Origin: Nocardia abscessus
Lineage (GTDB): Bacteria; Actinomycetota; Actinomycetes; Mycobacteriales; Mycobacteriaceae
DNA length: 64,000 nucleotides
Assembly (NCBI RefSeq): GCF_015477775.1
Contig: NZ_JADLQO010000017.1
Span: forward strand, 124,001 to 188,000
Reading direction: 5' to 3'
The translations under genes and the position numbers were made by a program. Positions 39,958-48,883 of this stretch are shown in pieces. Position 1 is the first letter of the stretch. Every line of letters starts with the position of its first letter. The notes under the pieces were generated by a model. The model ran no database searches. It was not told the origin of the DNA and saw nothing but the letters and a program-made list of their open reading frames with translations.

Positions 39958-41556
39958 TCACTCTCCGGCAAGCTCCAGGTCGGCCACCTTTACCAGCCCC
40001 TCCTGCGATCGGGCGGTCTCCAGCGTGAACCGGGCGGAGCGGCCCTCGATGACGAGGGAGGCGATCGAGTTGCCGAAATGCGGGCCGCTGAGCTTGCGCC
40101 ATCGGACCGGATCGGGTGAAATACCGCGCCGATCCGCGAGCCACCGCAGCGCAGACGCGATCGGCGCCGTCCACGACAGCGCGAACGCCGGATGGAACAT
40201 CTTGGGCGGATCGTTGTGCACCGGTGAGCACACCAGTTGCAGCACTCGGGATTTCGTCGGCTGTGCGAAGGTGGCGCCCGCGACGTAGCTGTGGTGCACG
40301 TCGCCGGACAGCACGCAGATCGTGCCAGGTGCGCCCGGCGCGCTGCCCAGCCGATGGATCAGGCGCGACAACCGTTCGAAGGACGCGCGGAACGCGGGCC
40401 AGTGCTCCAGATCCGCCGCCTGCCTGACCTTCTCGCCGAGCCGGCCGCGCCATCCTGGCAGATTCGCCGCACGCTCGTTGAGCGATTGGAAGTGGCTCAG
40501 CGCGGGCGGCATCAGCCACGGCAGAGACGATCCGATCAACAGGTGGTCGAAGTCGCCGGCGGCGTTGCGCTCGATCCAGTCGAACTCCTCCGGCCCGACC
40601 ATCAGCCGCTCCCCGTCGAGGATTCGGCCGCCGCGGGTGTCGATCACCAGCAGCCGGATCCGGCCGAAGTCGCGGCGGTAGCTCCAGCGAGCGGGTTTGC
40701 GGCCGTCGACCTCTTTGTCGGCCTGCTCGGCGAAGTCCTCCAGCAGGTCCTGCACGTCCTCGCCCGCCGTGGTGACCTGGCGGTAGAGCGGGTCACGCGC
40801 GAGCTCGTCCGGGCCGAGGTTGCCGATGTGCTGGTACACCCAGTAGGACGCGAGCCCGGCGCGAATGCGCTTGCGCCACCACGGCTTCGCCGCCATCTGC
40901 TCGCGCCACGCGCGCGAGGTGTTCCAGTCGTCGCGCACGTCGTGGTCGTCGAAGATCATCGACGTCGGCACGGTCGACATCAGCCAGCGGATCTCCGGGT
41001 CCGACCACGACTCGTGGTAGAGCTCGCCGTACTCGCGGAACGACACGACCTCGCCGCGGGGCTCCTGCTCGCCGCGCCGCCGCGCGAGCCATTCCGTCAT
41101 CCGCGGTGTCGGCTCATCGGCGTAGACCTGGTCGCCGAGTAGCAGCAGTGCGTCCGGCCATTCCCGCTCGGGCGAGCCCATCATGCGCAGGGCGTACGCG
41201 TCCAGCGCGTCCACCCCCAACTTGTCGGCCTCCAGCACGCCCGGCGCGGCCTTGGCCGCCCGGCACGATCCGAACAGGATCTTCTCGACGGTCCGCGTGC
41301 GAATCCGGCAGGGCGGCTGCTCTGATCCCGGCTCGGGCCACACCGGCACCCCGTCGAGCCGCACCTGGTAGGGGATCGACGCGCCGGATTCCAGTCCGTC
41401 GATCGAGACCAGCGCGAAGTGCTGCTCCCCCACCTGAAAAGTGCGAGCGACCCGCCCCAGAACATCCACCTCGCACGCGTCATCGGTTTCCACCCAGACG
41501 GTCGCCGAGGTCGCGTCGACATGCCGTAACACCGGCCCCAAAACCAACTCCGCCAT
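39958..41556 (-). CDS. PhoD-family metallophosphatase
   Basis: This 532-residue protein belongs to the alkaline phosphatase D (PhoD) family of Ca/Fe phosphodiesterases. After a fibronectin-like N-terminal part (LVLGPVLRHVDATSATVWVETD), the metal-site motifs appear in order: LFGSCRAA, LLLGDQVYADEP, MIFDDHDVRDDWN, LLVIDTRGGRILDG and ICVLSGDVHHSYV. Unlike exported PhoD enzymes it has no Tat signal, so it is probably cytoplasmic, like many actinobacterial paralogues. A frame extending to 41922 is not supported. TAGCGT five bases before the ATG may be a -10 element. The substrate is unknown. Confidence 0.88.
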   Translation of the reverse strand: MAELVLGPVLRHVDATSATVWVETDDACEVDVLGRVARTFQVGEQHFALVSIDGLESGASIPYQVRLDGVPVWPEPGSEQPPCRIRTRTVEKILFGSCRAAKAAPGVLEADKLGVDALDAYALRMMGSPEREWPDALLLLGDQVYADEPTPRMTEWLARRRGEQEPRGEVVSFREYGELYHESWSDPEIRWLMSTVPTSMIFDDHDVRDDWNTSRAWREQMAAKPWWRKRIRAGLASYWVYQHIGNLGPDELARDPLYRQVTTAGEDVQDLLEDFAEQADKEVDGRKPARWSYRRDFGRIRLLVIDTRGGRILDGERLMVGPEEFDWIERNAAGDFDHLLIGSSLPWLMPPALSHFQSLNERAANLPGWRGRLGEKVRQAADLEHWPAFRASFERLSRLIHRLGSAPGAPGTICVLSGDVHHSYVAGATFAQPTKSRVLQLVCSPVHNDPPKMFHPAFALSWTAPIASALRWLADRRGISPDPVRWRKLSGPHFGNSIASLVIEGRSARFTLETARSQEGLVKVADLELAGE

Positions 41557-41651
41557 ACCCCACGCTACGTCGCCGATCGCCCGTGGGAAATCGGAAACGA
41601 TGGCATATCGCTGCGGCATCGGTTGAGAAGGGCTCTCGACATGCGCCGTTT

Positions 41652-42203
41652 TCAGGAGGGAGCGTTGATGAAGGCGAGGATTTCGGGGAGGGCGGGGTGG
41701 TAGGTGGAGGTGGTGTCGACCTCGAGGGAGGGGGCGTCGAGGGCGATTCGCTCGAAGGCGGCGGGTGCCGGGTTGGGGTGGTCGGGGTCGGAGTGGGCGC
41801 GGCGGCGTGGATCGGCCCGGCGGCGCTGGGCAGCGCGGTCGGCGGCGAGGACCGGGTCGACCGCGCAGTGGACGATGCGCAGCCGGGCGTGCGACTGCAA
41901 GAGCGTCAAGCCGGGACGCCACAGGCGGTCTTGGAAGGCGGCTTCGGCAACGACCGTGACGCCCGCGCGCAGCAGCAGTTCGAGCGTCTCGAAGAACACC
42001 GGCAGGGTGCGGAGGTTCAGCTCGTCCTGCGGGCCCGGAGCGAAATCCGGTATCGCGTGGACCATTCCCTCTTTGATCTCGTCCCGGCAGATGGCCGGAC
42101 AGCCGATCGCGTCGGCGAGGGCGTGGGCGAGCGTCGTCTTACCGGACCCGGGTGGGCCGCTCACGACGACGAGGGTGGGGAGCCTGTGCGAACCGTCGGC
42201 CAT
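41652..42203 (-). CDS. P-loop ATPase/kinase of the AAA_33 type
   Basis: This 183-residue small-molecule kinase-like protein has a Walker A motif near the N-terminus (VVSGPPGSGKTTLAHALADAIG), a CRDEIKEGM segment typical of AAA_33 kinases and zeta-toxin-like proteins, an Asp/Glu-containing second strand (AGVTVVAEAAFQDRLWRPGL), and an Arg-rich lid (RAAQRRRADPRRRAHSD). It likely phosphorylates a small metabolite, perhaps an antibiotic or amino sugar. No antitoxin gene is next to it, so the zeta-toxin reading is not favoured. A -10 box TACGGT precedes the ATG by six bases. Confidence 0.85.
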   Translation of the reverse strand: MADGSHRLPTLVVVSGPPGSGKTTLAHALADAIGCPAICRDEIKEGMVHAIPDFAPGPQDELNLRTLPVFFETLELLLRAGVTVVAEAAFQDRLWRPGLTLLQSHARLRIVHCAVDPVLAADRAAQRRRADPRRRAHSDPDHPNPAPAAFERIALDAPSLEVDTTSTYHPALPEILAFINAPS

Positions 42204-42209
42204 GCCCGC

Positions 42210-42215
42210 ACCGTA
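42210..42215 (-). promoter_or_regulatory. -10 element, leaderless kinase promoter
   Basis: TACGGT (minus strand) is followed by six bases and the ATG at 42203. Confidence 0.5.
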
Positions 42216-42295
42216 ACTCGTGTGCCGCCCGGACGGCGAGACGCGTCCGCGCCGGGCGTGACGCGCCGTGGCACAGGGGTTTTCGGCCGGACCGG

Positions 42296-42829
42296 TCAGG
42301 CAGTCTTCATCTGCGGGCCGGGCGGCGGGGCTTCGGTCCGCTGCGCCACTCGTGATCCGGCCCAGAAGACCAGTTCCACCAGCCAGAACAGCAGGAGGAA
42401 GACCGTCACCACGGTGGCGGGGACAGCCAGGAAGAACACCGAGGGAACGGCGACGACGACGAACCGGGCGACCTCTCCCGCGCTCGCGCCGCGCAACCGG
42501 TGCGCCGCACGCACGGCCGCCCACATCATCCAGCGACGCGGCAGCGACACCCCGAGTTCGTGCAGGCTCCGGCGGAAGATGCCGTCGGCGTCGGCCACGC
42601 TCACCGCGTTCGAGCTGAGCAGGTAGTCGTGCAGGATCGCGGCGCGGGTGTAGCTGCCGTACCGCGGAATCAACCAGACCAGTGCGCGCGGCACCGAGGC
42701 GAAATCGGTACGGAAACCGGCGGGAACCACGAACTCCTCGGTCGCGCCGCGATAGACGAGCGGCTCGGTCACCCGCCAGAACTTGGCATCGAGCTCTTCG
42801 ACGACCGGACCGCCACCCACAAAGGCCAC
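42296..42829 (-). CDS. DUF1353 protein with C-terminal membrane helix
   Basis: This 177-residue protein contains DUF1353, also seen in phage and actinobacterial proteins: FWRVTEPLVYRGATEEFVVPAGFRTDFASVPRALVWLIPRYGSYTRAAILHDYLLSS. The His-Asp pair in ILHDYL and the invariant TDFASVPR suggest a hydrolase-like active site, but no activity is known to me. Residues 130-160 form a hydrophobic segment (VARFVVVAVPSVFFLAVPATVVTVFLLLF), and the C-terminus is polar. The GTG at 42829 is seven bases after GGAAGGA. Confidence 0.78.
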   Translation of the reverse strand: MAFVGGGPVVEELDAKFWRVTEPLVYRGATEEFVVPAGFRTDFASVPRALVWLIPRYGSYTRAAILHDYLLSSNAVSVADADGIFRRSLHELGVSLPRRWMMWAAVRAAHRLRGASAGEVARFVVVAVPSVFFLAVPATVVTVFLLLFWLVELVFWAGSRVAQRTEAPPPGPQMKTA

Positions 42830-42903
42830 GTCCCATTCCTTCCCGCACACGCGTTTCCCAACCCCCGAGGTGGTTCGGAAAGCCTTCCGATCGCGGCGAC
42901 GCG

Positions 42904-43557
42904 TCAGCGCCGTGGGCGGTATTCGGGCATCGAATACCCTTCCGCGACAGGTTCGTAGCCACCATAGGGCAGCTCTGCCCCGCTCGCAGCCGCACCGTAG
43001 GGCGTGTAAGCGCCCTGGGTGCCGAAGGCATCCTCCCCGCGCCGGGCGGTGCGGCGGCCACTGCCGAGATCCTCCGAAGTACTGAGCGCGGCGAGGAAAA
43101 GCATGACGAACGAGGCGATCAGCGGCTGCACGATCAGCGCGAGCGAACTGCCCAGCTCGATCGGCAAGGCGACGATCTGTCCGACCGGCGGGTCGTGCGG
43201 GCGCGGATGCAGCCATTCGGCGACCTGCTCCCCCACGCGCGCCATCACCACCGCGCCCGCGCCGGAACCCACCAGCAAGCCGAGTTGCAACAGCGGCCCG
43301 CGCGCCGACCGCCACCGCCACACGGCCAGCGCCGAAAGCAGACCGAGCACCGCTCCCGCGAGCACGAACAATGCCAGCGCATCGAACTGATGGGCGCTCT
43401 CCCCGGTCAACGCGACTCCGCGCCCCGGCTCGACCACCAGCAGCCGCTCGGTCGGCGCCAGCAGGCCCCATCCGGCACCCGCGATCGCGCTGACCACCAC
43501 CACCCCGGCGGTGGCCAGCGCCACCGCCCGCACCTCGTCCCGGGACGGCGACGCCAC
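42904..43557 (-). CDS. DUF2567 membrane protein (Rv1591-like)
   Basis: This 217-residue membrane protein of the DUF2567 family has hydrophobic helices near residues 10-30, 60-80, 95-110 and 145-165 and a disordered C-terminal tail rich in Gly, Tyr and Pro. The GTG at 43557 overlaps the stop of the biotin-synthase auxiliary gene (TAGTG), so it is translated with bioB-bsaP. The same three-gene order occurs in mycobacteria (Rv1589-Rv1590-Rv1591, from memory). Its role, if any, in biotin metabolism is unknown. Confidence 0.85.
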   Translation of the reverse strand: MASPSRDEVRAVALATAGVVVVSAIAGAGWGLLAPTERLLVVEPGRGVALTGESAHQFDALALFVLAGAVLGLLSALAVWRWRSARGPLLQLGLLVGSGAGAVVMARVGEQVAEWLHPRPHDPPVGQIVALPIELGSSLALIVQPLIASFVMLFLAALSTSEDLGSGRRTARRGEDAFGTQGAYTPYGAAASGAELPYGGYEPVAEGYSMPEYRPRR

Positions 43558-43784
43558 TAGCGGCGCTCCAGTTCGGCCGAGTCGACCACACCGTGCCGTG
43601 AGCACTTGGCCCACCAGCCGTCCGGGCTCACCTGCACGATCATGCGGCGGCCGCACTGTTCGCAGAAGCGCGGCGGCTCCAGGCCCAGCGCGGCGGCGGC
43701 CGGGATCGCGTCGTCGAGGCCCGGCACGATTCGCTTGCCGGTGAACGGGTTGTAGCGCTCGTCCATGTTCATGACAGTACTCAT
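43557..43784 (-). CDS. bsaP: Biotin synthase auxiliary protein
   Basis: This small protein (75 residues from this ATG; 80 if the ATG at 43799 is used) belongs to the family represented by Rv1590, which has been reported as needed by mycobacterial BioB to turn dethiobiotin into biotin. It contains RYNPFTGKRIVPGLDDAIPAAAALGLEPPRFCEQCGRRMIVQVSPDGWWAKCSRHG: a CxxC pair plus a third Cys and a His, a probable metal or Fe-S site. It follows bioB by less than 35 bases and overlaps the DUF2567 gene. Several in-frame ATGs (43799, 43784, 43772, 43766) make the exact start uncertain. Confidence 0.88.
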   Translation of the reverse strand: MSTVMNMDERYNPFTGKRIVPGLDDAIPAAAALGLEPPRFCEQCGRRMIVQVSPDGWWAKCSRHGVVDSAELERR

Positions 43785-43817
43785 GCTCGCCTGCCTCATC
43801 CTCGCAACAGAGTCGGG

Positions 43818-44831
43818 TCAGAGTGTTTCGTTGAGCGCCTTGATCGGCATCTTCAGCTCACCGAGCAGATCCAGGTCCTGTTCGGCCGGCCTGCCCAGGG
43901 TGGTCAGGTAGTTGCCCACGATGACGGCGTTGATGCCACCCAGGATGCCCTGCTTGGCGCCAAGATCGCCCAGGGTGATCTCGCGGCCGCCCGCGAAGCG
44001 CAGCATGGTGCGCGGCAGCGCGAGCCGGAACGCGGCGACGGCGCGCAACGCGTCGGACGCGGGCAGCACCTCGAGGTCGCCGAACGGGGTGCCCGGGCGC
44101 GGGTTGAGGAAGTTCAGCGGAACCTCGTCGGGTTCGAGTTCGGCCAGGTTCGCCGCGAATTCGGCGCGCTGCTCCAACGTCTCGCCCATGCCGAGGATGC
44201 CGCCGCAGCAGACCTCCATGCCCGCTTCGCGGACCATGCGCAGGGTGTCCCAGCGCTCTTCCCAGGAGTGCGTGGTGACCACGTTCGGGAAGTAGGACCG
44301 GGAGGTCTCCAGGTTGTGGTTGTAGCGGTGCACGCCCATGGCGGCCAGTTGGTCGACCTGCTCCTGGGTAAGCATGCCCAGCGAGCAGGCGACCTGGATG
44401 TCGACCTCGTTGCGGATCGCCTCGACGCCCGCGGCCACCTGCGCCATCAGGCGCTCGTCCGGGCCGCGCACGGCGGCCACGATGCAGAACTCGGTGGCGC
44501 CGGTCTTCGCGGTCTGCTTGGCGGCCTCGACCAGGCTCGGGATGTCCAGCCACGCGGCGCGCACCGGGGACTGGAACAGGCCCGACTGCGAGCAGAAGTG
44601 GCAGTCCTCGGGACAGCCACCGGTTTTGAGGCTGATGATGCCCTCGACCTCGACTTCGGGGCCGCACCACTTCATGCGCACCTCGTGGGCCAGGGCGAGC
44701 AACTCCTCCAGCCGGTCGTCACCGAGGCGTAGCACCTCGAGGGTCTGCTCCTGGTTCAGCCCCTCTCCGCGCTCGAGCACCTGCTCGCGGGCGATCGACA
44801 GAATGCCGGTGTCTACCGGTGCCTGGGTCAC
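43818..44831 (-). CDS. bioB: Biotin synthase
   Basis: BioB is a radical-SAM enzyme inserting sulfur into dethiobiotin. The 337 residues carry the SAM-cluster motif C-x3-C-x2-C in TGGCPEDCHFCSQSG, HRYNHNLETSRSYFPNVVTTH, CCGGILGMGET and the C-terminal RFAGGREITLGDLGAKQGILGGINAVIVGNYLTTLGR with the second-cluster Arg/Cys region. The GTG at 44831 is set by family length; longer frames reach across the divergent regulator promoter. A BioQ-type palindrome at 44872-44884 and a TACCCT -10 at 44894-44889 lie upstream, so the operator covers the transcription start. Confidence 0.97.
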   Translation of the reverse strand: MTQAPVDTGILSIAREQVLERGEGLNQEQTLEVLRLGDDRLEELLALAHEVRMKWCGPEVEVEGIISLKTGGCPEDCHFCSQSGLFQSPVRAAWLDIPSLVEAAKQTAKTGATEFCIVAAVRGPDERLMAQVAAGVEAIRNEVDIQVACSLGMLTQEQVDQLAAMGVHRYNHNLETSRSYFPNVVTTHSWEERWDTLRMVREAGMEVCCGGILGMGETLEQRAEFAANLAELEPDEVPLNFLNPRPGTPFGDLEVLPASDALRAVAAFRLALPRTMLRFAGGREITLGDLGAKQGILGGINAVIVGNYLTTLGRPAEQDLDLLGELKMPIKALNETL

Positions 44832-44871
44832 TGCACGAATCCCTTCGTCCGGCCGAGGTGGCCGTGCAACT

Positions 44872-44894
44872 TGAACGGTGTTCAGGCTAGGGTA
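44872..44894. promoter_or_regulatory. BioQ operator with divergent bioB/bioQ -10 elements
   Basis: TGAAC-GGT-GTTCA at 44872-44884 matches the BioQ box pattern TGAAC-N3-GTTCA. Immediately beside it TAGGGTA (44888-44894) reads as TAGGGT towards the TetR gene and TACCCT towards bioB, so one site can shut both divergent promoters. Confidence 0.75.
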
Positions 44895-44934
44895 GCGGTA
44901 GGAGTGAGTCAAAGCACGACGGGAAGGACATCGA

Positions 44935-45519
44935 GTGCAGCTGCACCGGGCGGACGTGGTCGACGGCGCCATCGCGATCCTGGACCGATACGGCCTGGCC
45001 GACCTCACCATGCGCCGACTGGCCGGCTCGCTTCAGGTCCAACCGGGAGCTTTGTACTGGCACTTCCCCAACAAGCAGGCACTGCTCGGCGCGGTCGCGG
45101 ACAAGATTCTCGCGCCCATGGAGGATCCGATCGAGGCCGAGGAATGGTCCGGGCAGATCACCGAACTGGCCCACCGGCTGCGCGACTGCCTGCTGGCCTA
45201 TCGCGACGGCGCCGAATTGGTCTCGGCGACATACGCTTCCCGGCTCACCACCAGCAAGGGCCGAGAACGTCTGGTGAGCGCGGTGATTCGCGCGGGCATG
45301 CCGCGCCAGGAGGCCGAACTGACGGCGTTCACCCTGCTCTACTACGTGCTCGGCGAGACCGTGGACGAGCAGTCGAGGATGCAGATGGACTCCGCGGGCG
45401 CCCTGCCCGAGGACGCGTCACCGCTGGCGGAAACCCCGGACGCCACAGCCCGATTCGACTTCGGTCTGCAACTGTTCGTCGCGGGCGTGCGCCACCTGCT
45501 CGGCACCCGCGTCCGCTGA
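44935..45519 (+). CDS. bioQ: TetR-family repressor, probable BioQ
   Basis: This 194-residue TetR protein has an N-terminal HTH (AIAILDRYGLADLTMRRLAGSLQVQPGALYWHFPNKQALLGAVADKIL) and a ligand-binding helical C-terminal domain. BioQ is the TetR-type biotin repressor known from Corynebacterium and Mycobacterium. The assignment rests on divergence from bioB and on identical TGAAC-N3-GTTCA palindromes upstream of bioB/this gene, bioF and bioA. The GTG follows GGGAAGG. The corepressor mechanism (possibly biotinyl-AMP or a biotin-linked signal) is not evident from the sequence. Confidence 0.85.
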   Translation: MQLHRADVVDGAIAILDRYGLADLTMRRLAGSLQVQPGALYWHFPNKQALLGAVADKILAPMEDPIEAEEWSGQITELAHRLRDCLLAYRDGAELVSATYASRLTTSKGRERLVSAVIRAGMPRQEAELTAFTLLYYVLGETVDEQSRMQMDSAGALPEDASPLAETPDATARFDFGLQLFVAGVRHLLGTRVR

Positions 45520-45852
45520 CCCGATCGCCGGACGCCGGTGCGCGAGCGGCTTCGATCGGCATACGGCCGAACCGGGCAGGACGCAGCGCGCGGCACCGTC
45601 AGCCGCTCGGCGGCGCGATCCACCGCGCTCGAGTGAGACCGGGCGGCCGCCCAACCGTGGCCTACCGAAATGGGTCCGCTCCCTCCGCCACCGAGCGCCG
45701 AACAGAACCCGGCGTAGCGCAGCACCGATCCATCGGCATCGGTCCCGCCGCTCGATGGCACACCGACAAGCGAGCGGTCCGCGGGCGCTACCCGACGCCG
45801 GGCGTCGCGTACGGCGTCCTCGGTTTCGGCCGCGACTCGGGTGAACGGGCGC
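45520..45852. other. Intergenic region between bioQ and the MFS gene
   Basis: The 333 bases between two convergent genes contain no frame that looks like protein, no T-tailed hairpin and no repeat that I can identify. Confidence 0.4.
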
Positions 45853-47058
45853 TTACCCGGTTCTTTCCTGGGACCGCCGCATCGGCTGGACAACGCCGGG
45901 AAACCAGCGGTGCATCGTGTACGCGCCCGCAGCAGCGGTGAGCGCGAGCGCGACGGCCGCCCCGCCGAGCACGGTGAGGGCGCTGATCACGCCGACCGCC
46001 ACCGGTCCGGCGAACATCCCGATGTCGTGGGTGAGCCGCCAGGCGCCGAGGAACTCCGCGCGCTGCCCGTCGGGTGCGACATCGGCGCCGACCGTCATGA
46101 TCAGCCCGTTGCTCATTCCGTTGGCGAGCCCGAGCAGCACGGCGGCGCAGCCGAGACCGAGCACCGAGGACGTGAACGGCAGCGCGCCGAAACCGAGCGC
46201 GAACAGGATCATCGACGGCACGCCGGTAGCGCGCCTGCCGTAGCGATCCAGCCACACCCCGGCCGGATAGGACATCAGCACGTCCATCGCTCCCGCTACG
46301 CCGAACACCGAACTGGTGGCCGCCGCGCTCAACCCGATGTGCGCCGCCCACAGCGGCAGCAGCGCCAGCCGCGCCGACCGTGCCGCGCCGACCAGCAACG
46401 CGGCCAGGCCGAGCGTGCCGAGGGTTCTGCGGTGCTCGATCACGACCGCGCTCAGCGAATGCCGCGCGCCCGCCCCGCCCGCTCCGTCGGGCGACCGGAT
46501 CGCCGCCATGGCCGCGCCGGAGATCACCGTGGTCACCAGCTGCAACCACAGCGCGCCGTTCGGGCCGAGCGAGTGCACCACGGCCGCACCGAGGAACGGT
46601 CCGCAGAAGAAGCCCAGCCGCATCGAACCGGCCAGCGTCGACATCGCACGCCCGAGATCACCCACGGGCACCACGGCCACCAGGTAGGTCTGGCGAGCCA
46701 GACCCCACACCGCACCCGCCGCGCCGTTGAGCAGCATGCCCAGCGCGAGCACCCCGACGTTCGGCGCGACAATCGCCGCGAGCACTCCGACGGCCCCGAG
46801 CACCGAACCCACCGCCAGCGCGCCGCGTTCGCCGATGCTCGCGACGATCCGCCCCGCGGGCAGATCGGTGAGCACCATGCCCAACCCGGACAGCGCGACG
46901 ACGACCCCCGCCAGTCCGGCCGACGCGCCCAGATCCAGCGCGCGCAGCGCGTACATCGGCGCCGCCGCGCCGGACCCGATGCCGTACACCACCATCGGCA
47001 CGAAAACGGTCCAGGTCAGCGACCGCAGCCGCACCCGGCCCGCGATCTCACCGACCAC
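45853..47058 (-). CDS. MFS transporter (DHA1-like exporter)
   Basis: This 401-residue integral membrane protein has 12 predicted helices. The first half includes VALSGLGMVLTDLPAGRIVASIGERGALAVGSVLGAVGV (motif A-like loop between helices 2 and 3). The second half repeats the pattern with AMDVLMSYPAGVWLDRYGRRATGVPSMILFALGF. Several Pro/Gly pairs in helix 5 suit a drug or metabolite exporter. It is probably driven by proton exchange. The substrate is unknown. The GTG start has no strong ribosome-binding site. It is convergent with bioQ; a link to biotin is not implied. Confidence 0.87.
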   Translation of the reverse strand: MVGEIAGRVRLRSLTWTVFVPMVVYGIGSGAAAPMYALRALDLGASAGLAGVVVALSGLGMVLTDLPAGRIVASIGERGALAVGSVLGAVGVLAAIVAPNVGVLALGMLLNGAAGAVWGLARQTYLVAVVPVGDLGRAMSTLAGSMRLGFFCGPFLGAAVVHSLGPNGALWLQLVTTVISGAAMAAIRSPDGAGGAGARHSLSAVVIEHRRTLGTLGLAALLVGAARSARLALLPLWAAHIGLSAAATSSVFGVAGAMDVLMSYPAGVWLDRYGRRATGVPSMILFALGFGALPFTSSVLGLGCAAVLLGLANGMSNGLIMTVGADVAPDGQRAEFLGAWRLTHDIGMFAGPVAVGVISALTVLGGAAVALALTAAAGAYTMHRWFPGVVQPMRRSQERTG

Positions 47059-47533
47059 GGCGGATCACTCGTTCACCGCCGCGCCGCCGATCGGCGGCAA
47101 CCGCCCGGAAGGTCCCGACGCTGCCGCCGAGCGGTGCCCCGACCGGTCGCCTGCCGCCGACGCCGCTTTCGGGGCCGCAGGCCGAACGCCGTCCGCCGTC
47201 CCGGCGAAGACCGCGCCTCCGGAACGAACGGAGTCAGCTGCCCCGCGCCTGCCGACCGCAACGGCAGCAGCCCGCCGCCACTCGGCACGGCGTCGCACGG
47301 TGACCCGCCGCCCTCCACACAACTTCATTCCGAGCCGTCCCTCGCACGGTACGGCGACAGCCCATAGCAACCCGCGATATTCGGGCACGCCGGAGCCGGT
47401 CATCCGCGTGGTCCGGGACGCGGCGCAGGCCGACGCCGCCTCGGGCGCGTGTACGGCCCATGGTGCGCACCGGCGCCATCCTGCGGCAGACGGTCCGGTA
47501 TGCCGGTGGGACAGTCGGTTTCGGCGGTGCCGC
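47059..47533. other. Intergenic region between MFS and monooxygenase genes
   Basis: A 112-codon minus-strand frame exists here, but its composition (runs of Arg, Gly, Ala, Ser) is that of random high-G+C DNA. No clear promoter, terminator or repeat is visible in these 475 bases. Confidence 0.4.
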
Positions 47534-48883
47534 TCACCGGGTGAGCGCGGGCTGCCGGGTGAAGCGGCTGTCGGGGCGCGGCAGACCGAAGTGGTCGCGC
47601 AGGGTGGTGCCGGTGTACTCGGTGCGGAACAGTCCGCGCTCCTGCAGGATCGGCACGACCGTCTCGGCGAAGACCTCCAGTCCGCCCGGGTAGTACGGCG
47701 GCATCACGTTGAAGCCGTCGGCGGCGCCGCTGCGGAACCACTCCTCGATGGTGTCGGCGACCTGCTCGGGGGTTCCGGCGAACACGCGGTGCCCGCGCGC
47801 ACCGGCGAGACGGTGCAGCAGGCCACGCACGGTCGGCCGCTCCCGCTGCACGATGCCCGCCACCACCTGCAACCGGCTCTGCCCGTTGTCGGTGACATCG
47901 CCTGCCGCGTCGAACAATTCGACCGGAATCCGCTCGTCCAGCGGCAGGTGCCGCAAACTGACGCCGACGATGCTCTCGAGTTGCGTCAACCCGTACTCCG
48001 GCACGGTGAGTTCGTTGAACTCCCGTTCGAGTTTCTTGGCCGCCGCCTCGGTGTCGGCGATGAACGGGCTGATCCCGGGCAGGATCTTGACGTGCTCGGG
48101 GTCGCGCCCGAAGCCGCGGGCCCGCTCCTTGATGTCGGCGTAGAACGCCTGAGCGTCGCTGAGCCGCTGATGCGCGGTGAAGATCGCCTCGGCGTACTTG
48201 CCCGCGAACGCGCGGCCGTCGTTCGACGAGCCCGCCTGCACCAGCACCGGGTGGCCCTGCGGGGTGCGCGGCGCGTTGAACGGCCCGCGCACCCGCAAAT
48301 ACTCGCCCTCGAAGTCGATCCGGTGGATCTTCTCCGCGTCGGCGTACACGCCGGCAGCCCGGTCCAGGACGATCGCGTCGTCCTCCCAGCTGTTCCACAG
48401 CGCGATCACGGCGTCGACGAATTCCCGTGCCCGCGCGTACCGTTCGGCGTGGTCGGGATGTTTGTCCAGGCCGAAGTTCGCCGCGGCGAGATCGGTGCCG
48501 GTGGTGACGATGTTCCAGCCCGCGCGGCCGCCGGAGATGTGGTCCAGCGTGGAGAACAGCCTGGCCAGGTTGTAGGGCTCGTAGTAGGTGGTCGACGCGG
48601 TGGCGATCAGGCCGAGATGCGTCGTCGCCGTGGCGATCGCGGTGAGCAGGGTGATCGGCTCCAGGCCGGAGGCCGCGTTGTGCTTGACCTCGGTGCGCAG
48701 GGCGGGGCCGTCGGCGAAGAACACCGCGTCCAGCTTCGCGGCTTCGGCGGTGCGGCCGATCTCCTGGTAGTAGGCGACGTCGTAGATTCGCTCCGGGCTG
48801 CTCCACGGATGGCGCCAGGCGGCCTCGTGGTGGCCGGAGGGATAGATGAAGGCGTTGAGGCTGAGTTGGCGCGGTGCGGTCAT
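47534..48883 (-). CDS. FMN-dependent monooxygenase, NtaA/SnaA/DszA type
   Basis: This 449-residue luciferase-fold enzyme belongs to the branch containing nitrilotriacetate (NtaA), pristinamycin (SnaA) and dibenzothiophene sulfone (DszA) monooxygenases. Typical segments are LNAFIYPSGHHEAAWRHPWSSPERIYDVAYYQEIGRTAE, LDAVFFADGPALR, TTHLGLIATASTTYYEPYNLARLFSTLDHISGGRAGWNIVTT, HPVLVQAGSSNDGRAFAGKYAEAIF and the late VFAGTPEQVADTIEEWF. It uses FMNH2 supplied by a separate reductase, not seen here. It is the last gene of a sulfonate-type ABC operon and overlaps the ATPase gene by four bases, which suggests that it opens an imported organosulfur compound. Confidence 0.9.
   Translation of the reverse strand: MTAPRQLSLNAFIYPSGHHEAAWRHPWSSPERIYDVAYYQEIGRTAEAAKLDAVFFADGPALRTEVKHNAASGLEPITLLTAIATATTHLGLIATASTTYYEPYNLARLFSTLDHISGGRAGWNIVTTGTDLAAANFGLDKHPDHAERYARAREFVDAVIALWNSWEDDAIVLDRAAGVYADAEKIHRIDFEGEYLRVRGPFNAPRTPQGHPVLVQAGSSNDGRAFAGKYAEAIFTAHQRLSDAQAFYADIKERARGFGRDPEHVKILPGISPFIADTEAAAKKLEREFNELTVPEYGLTQLESIVGVSLRHLPLDERIPVELFDAAGDVTDNGQSRLQVVAGIVQRERPTVRGLLHRLAGARGHRVFAGTPEQVADTIEEWFRSGAADGFNVMPPYYPGGLEVFAETVVPILQERGLFRTEYTGTTLRDHFGLPRPDSRFTRQPALTR

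Noticed and set aside
41652..42203. Zeta-toxin of a toxin-antitoxin pair
   Set aside because: The P-loop kinase has the AAA_33 pattern but no adjacent small antitoxin gene.
47065..47403. A 112-codon gene between the MFS and monooxygenase genes
   Set aside because: Composition is random-like, no ribosome-binding site stands out, and no domain is recognisable.
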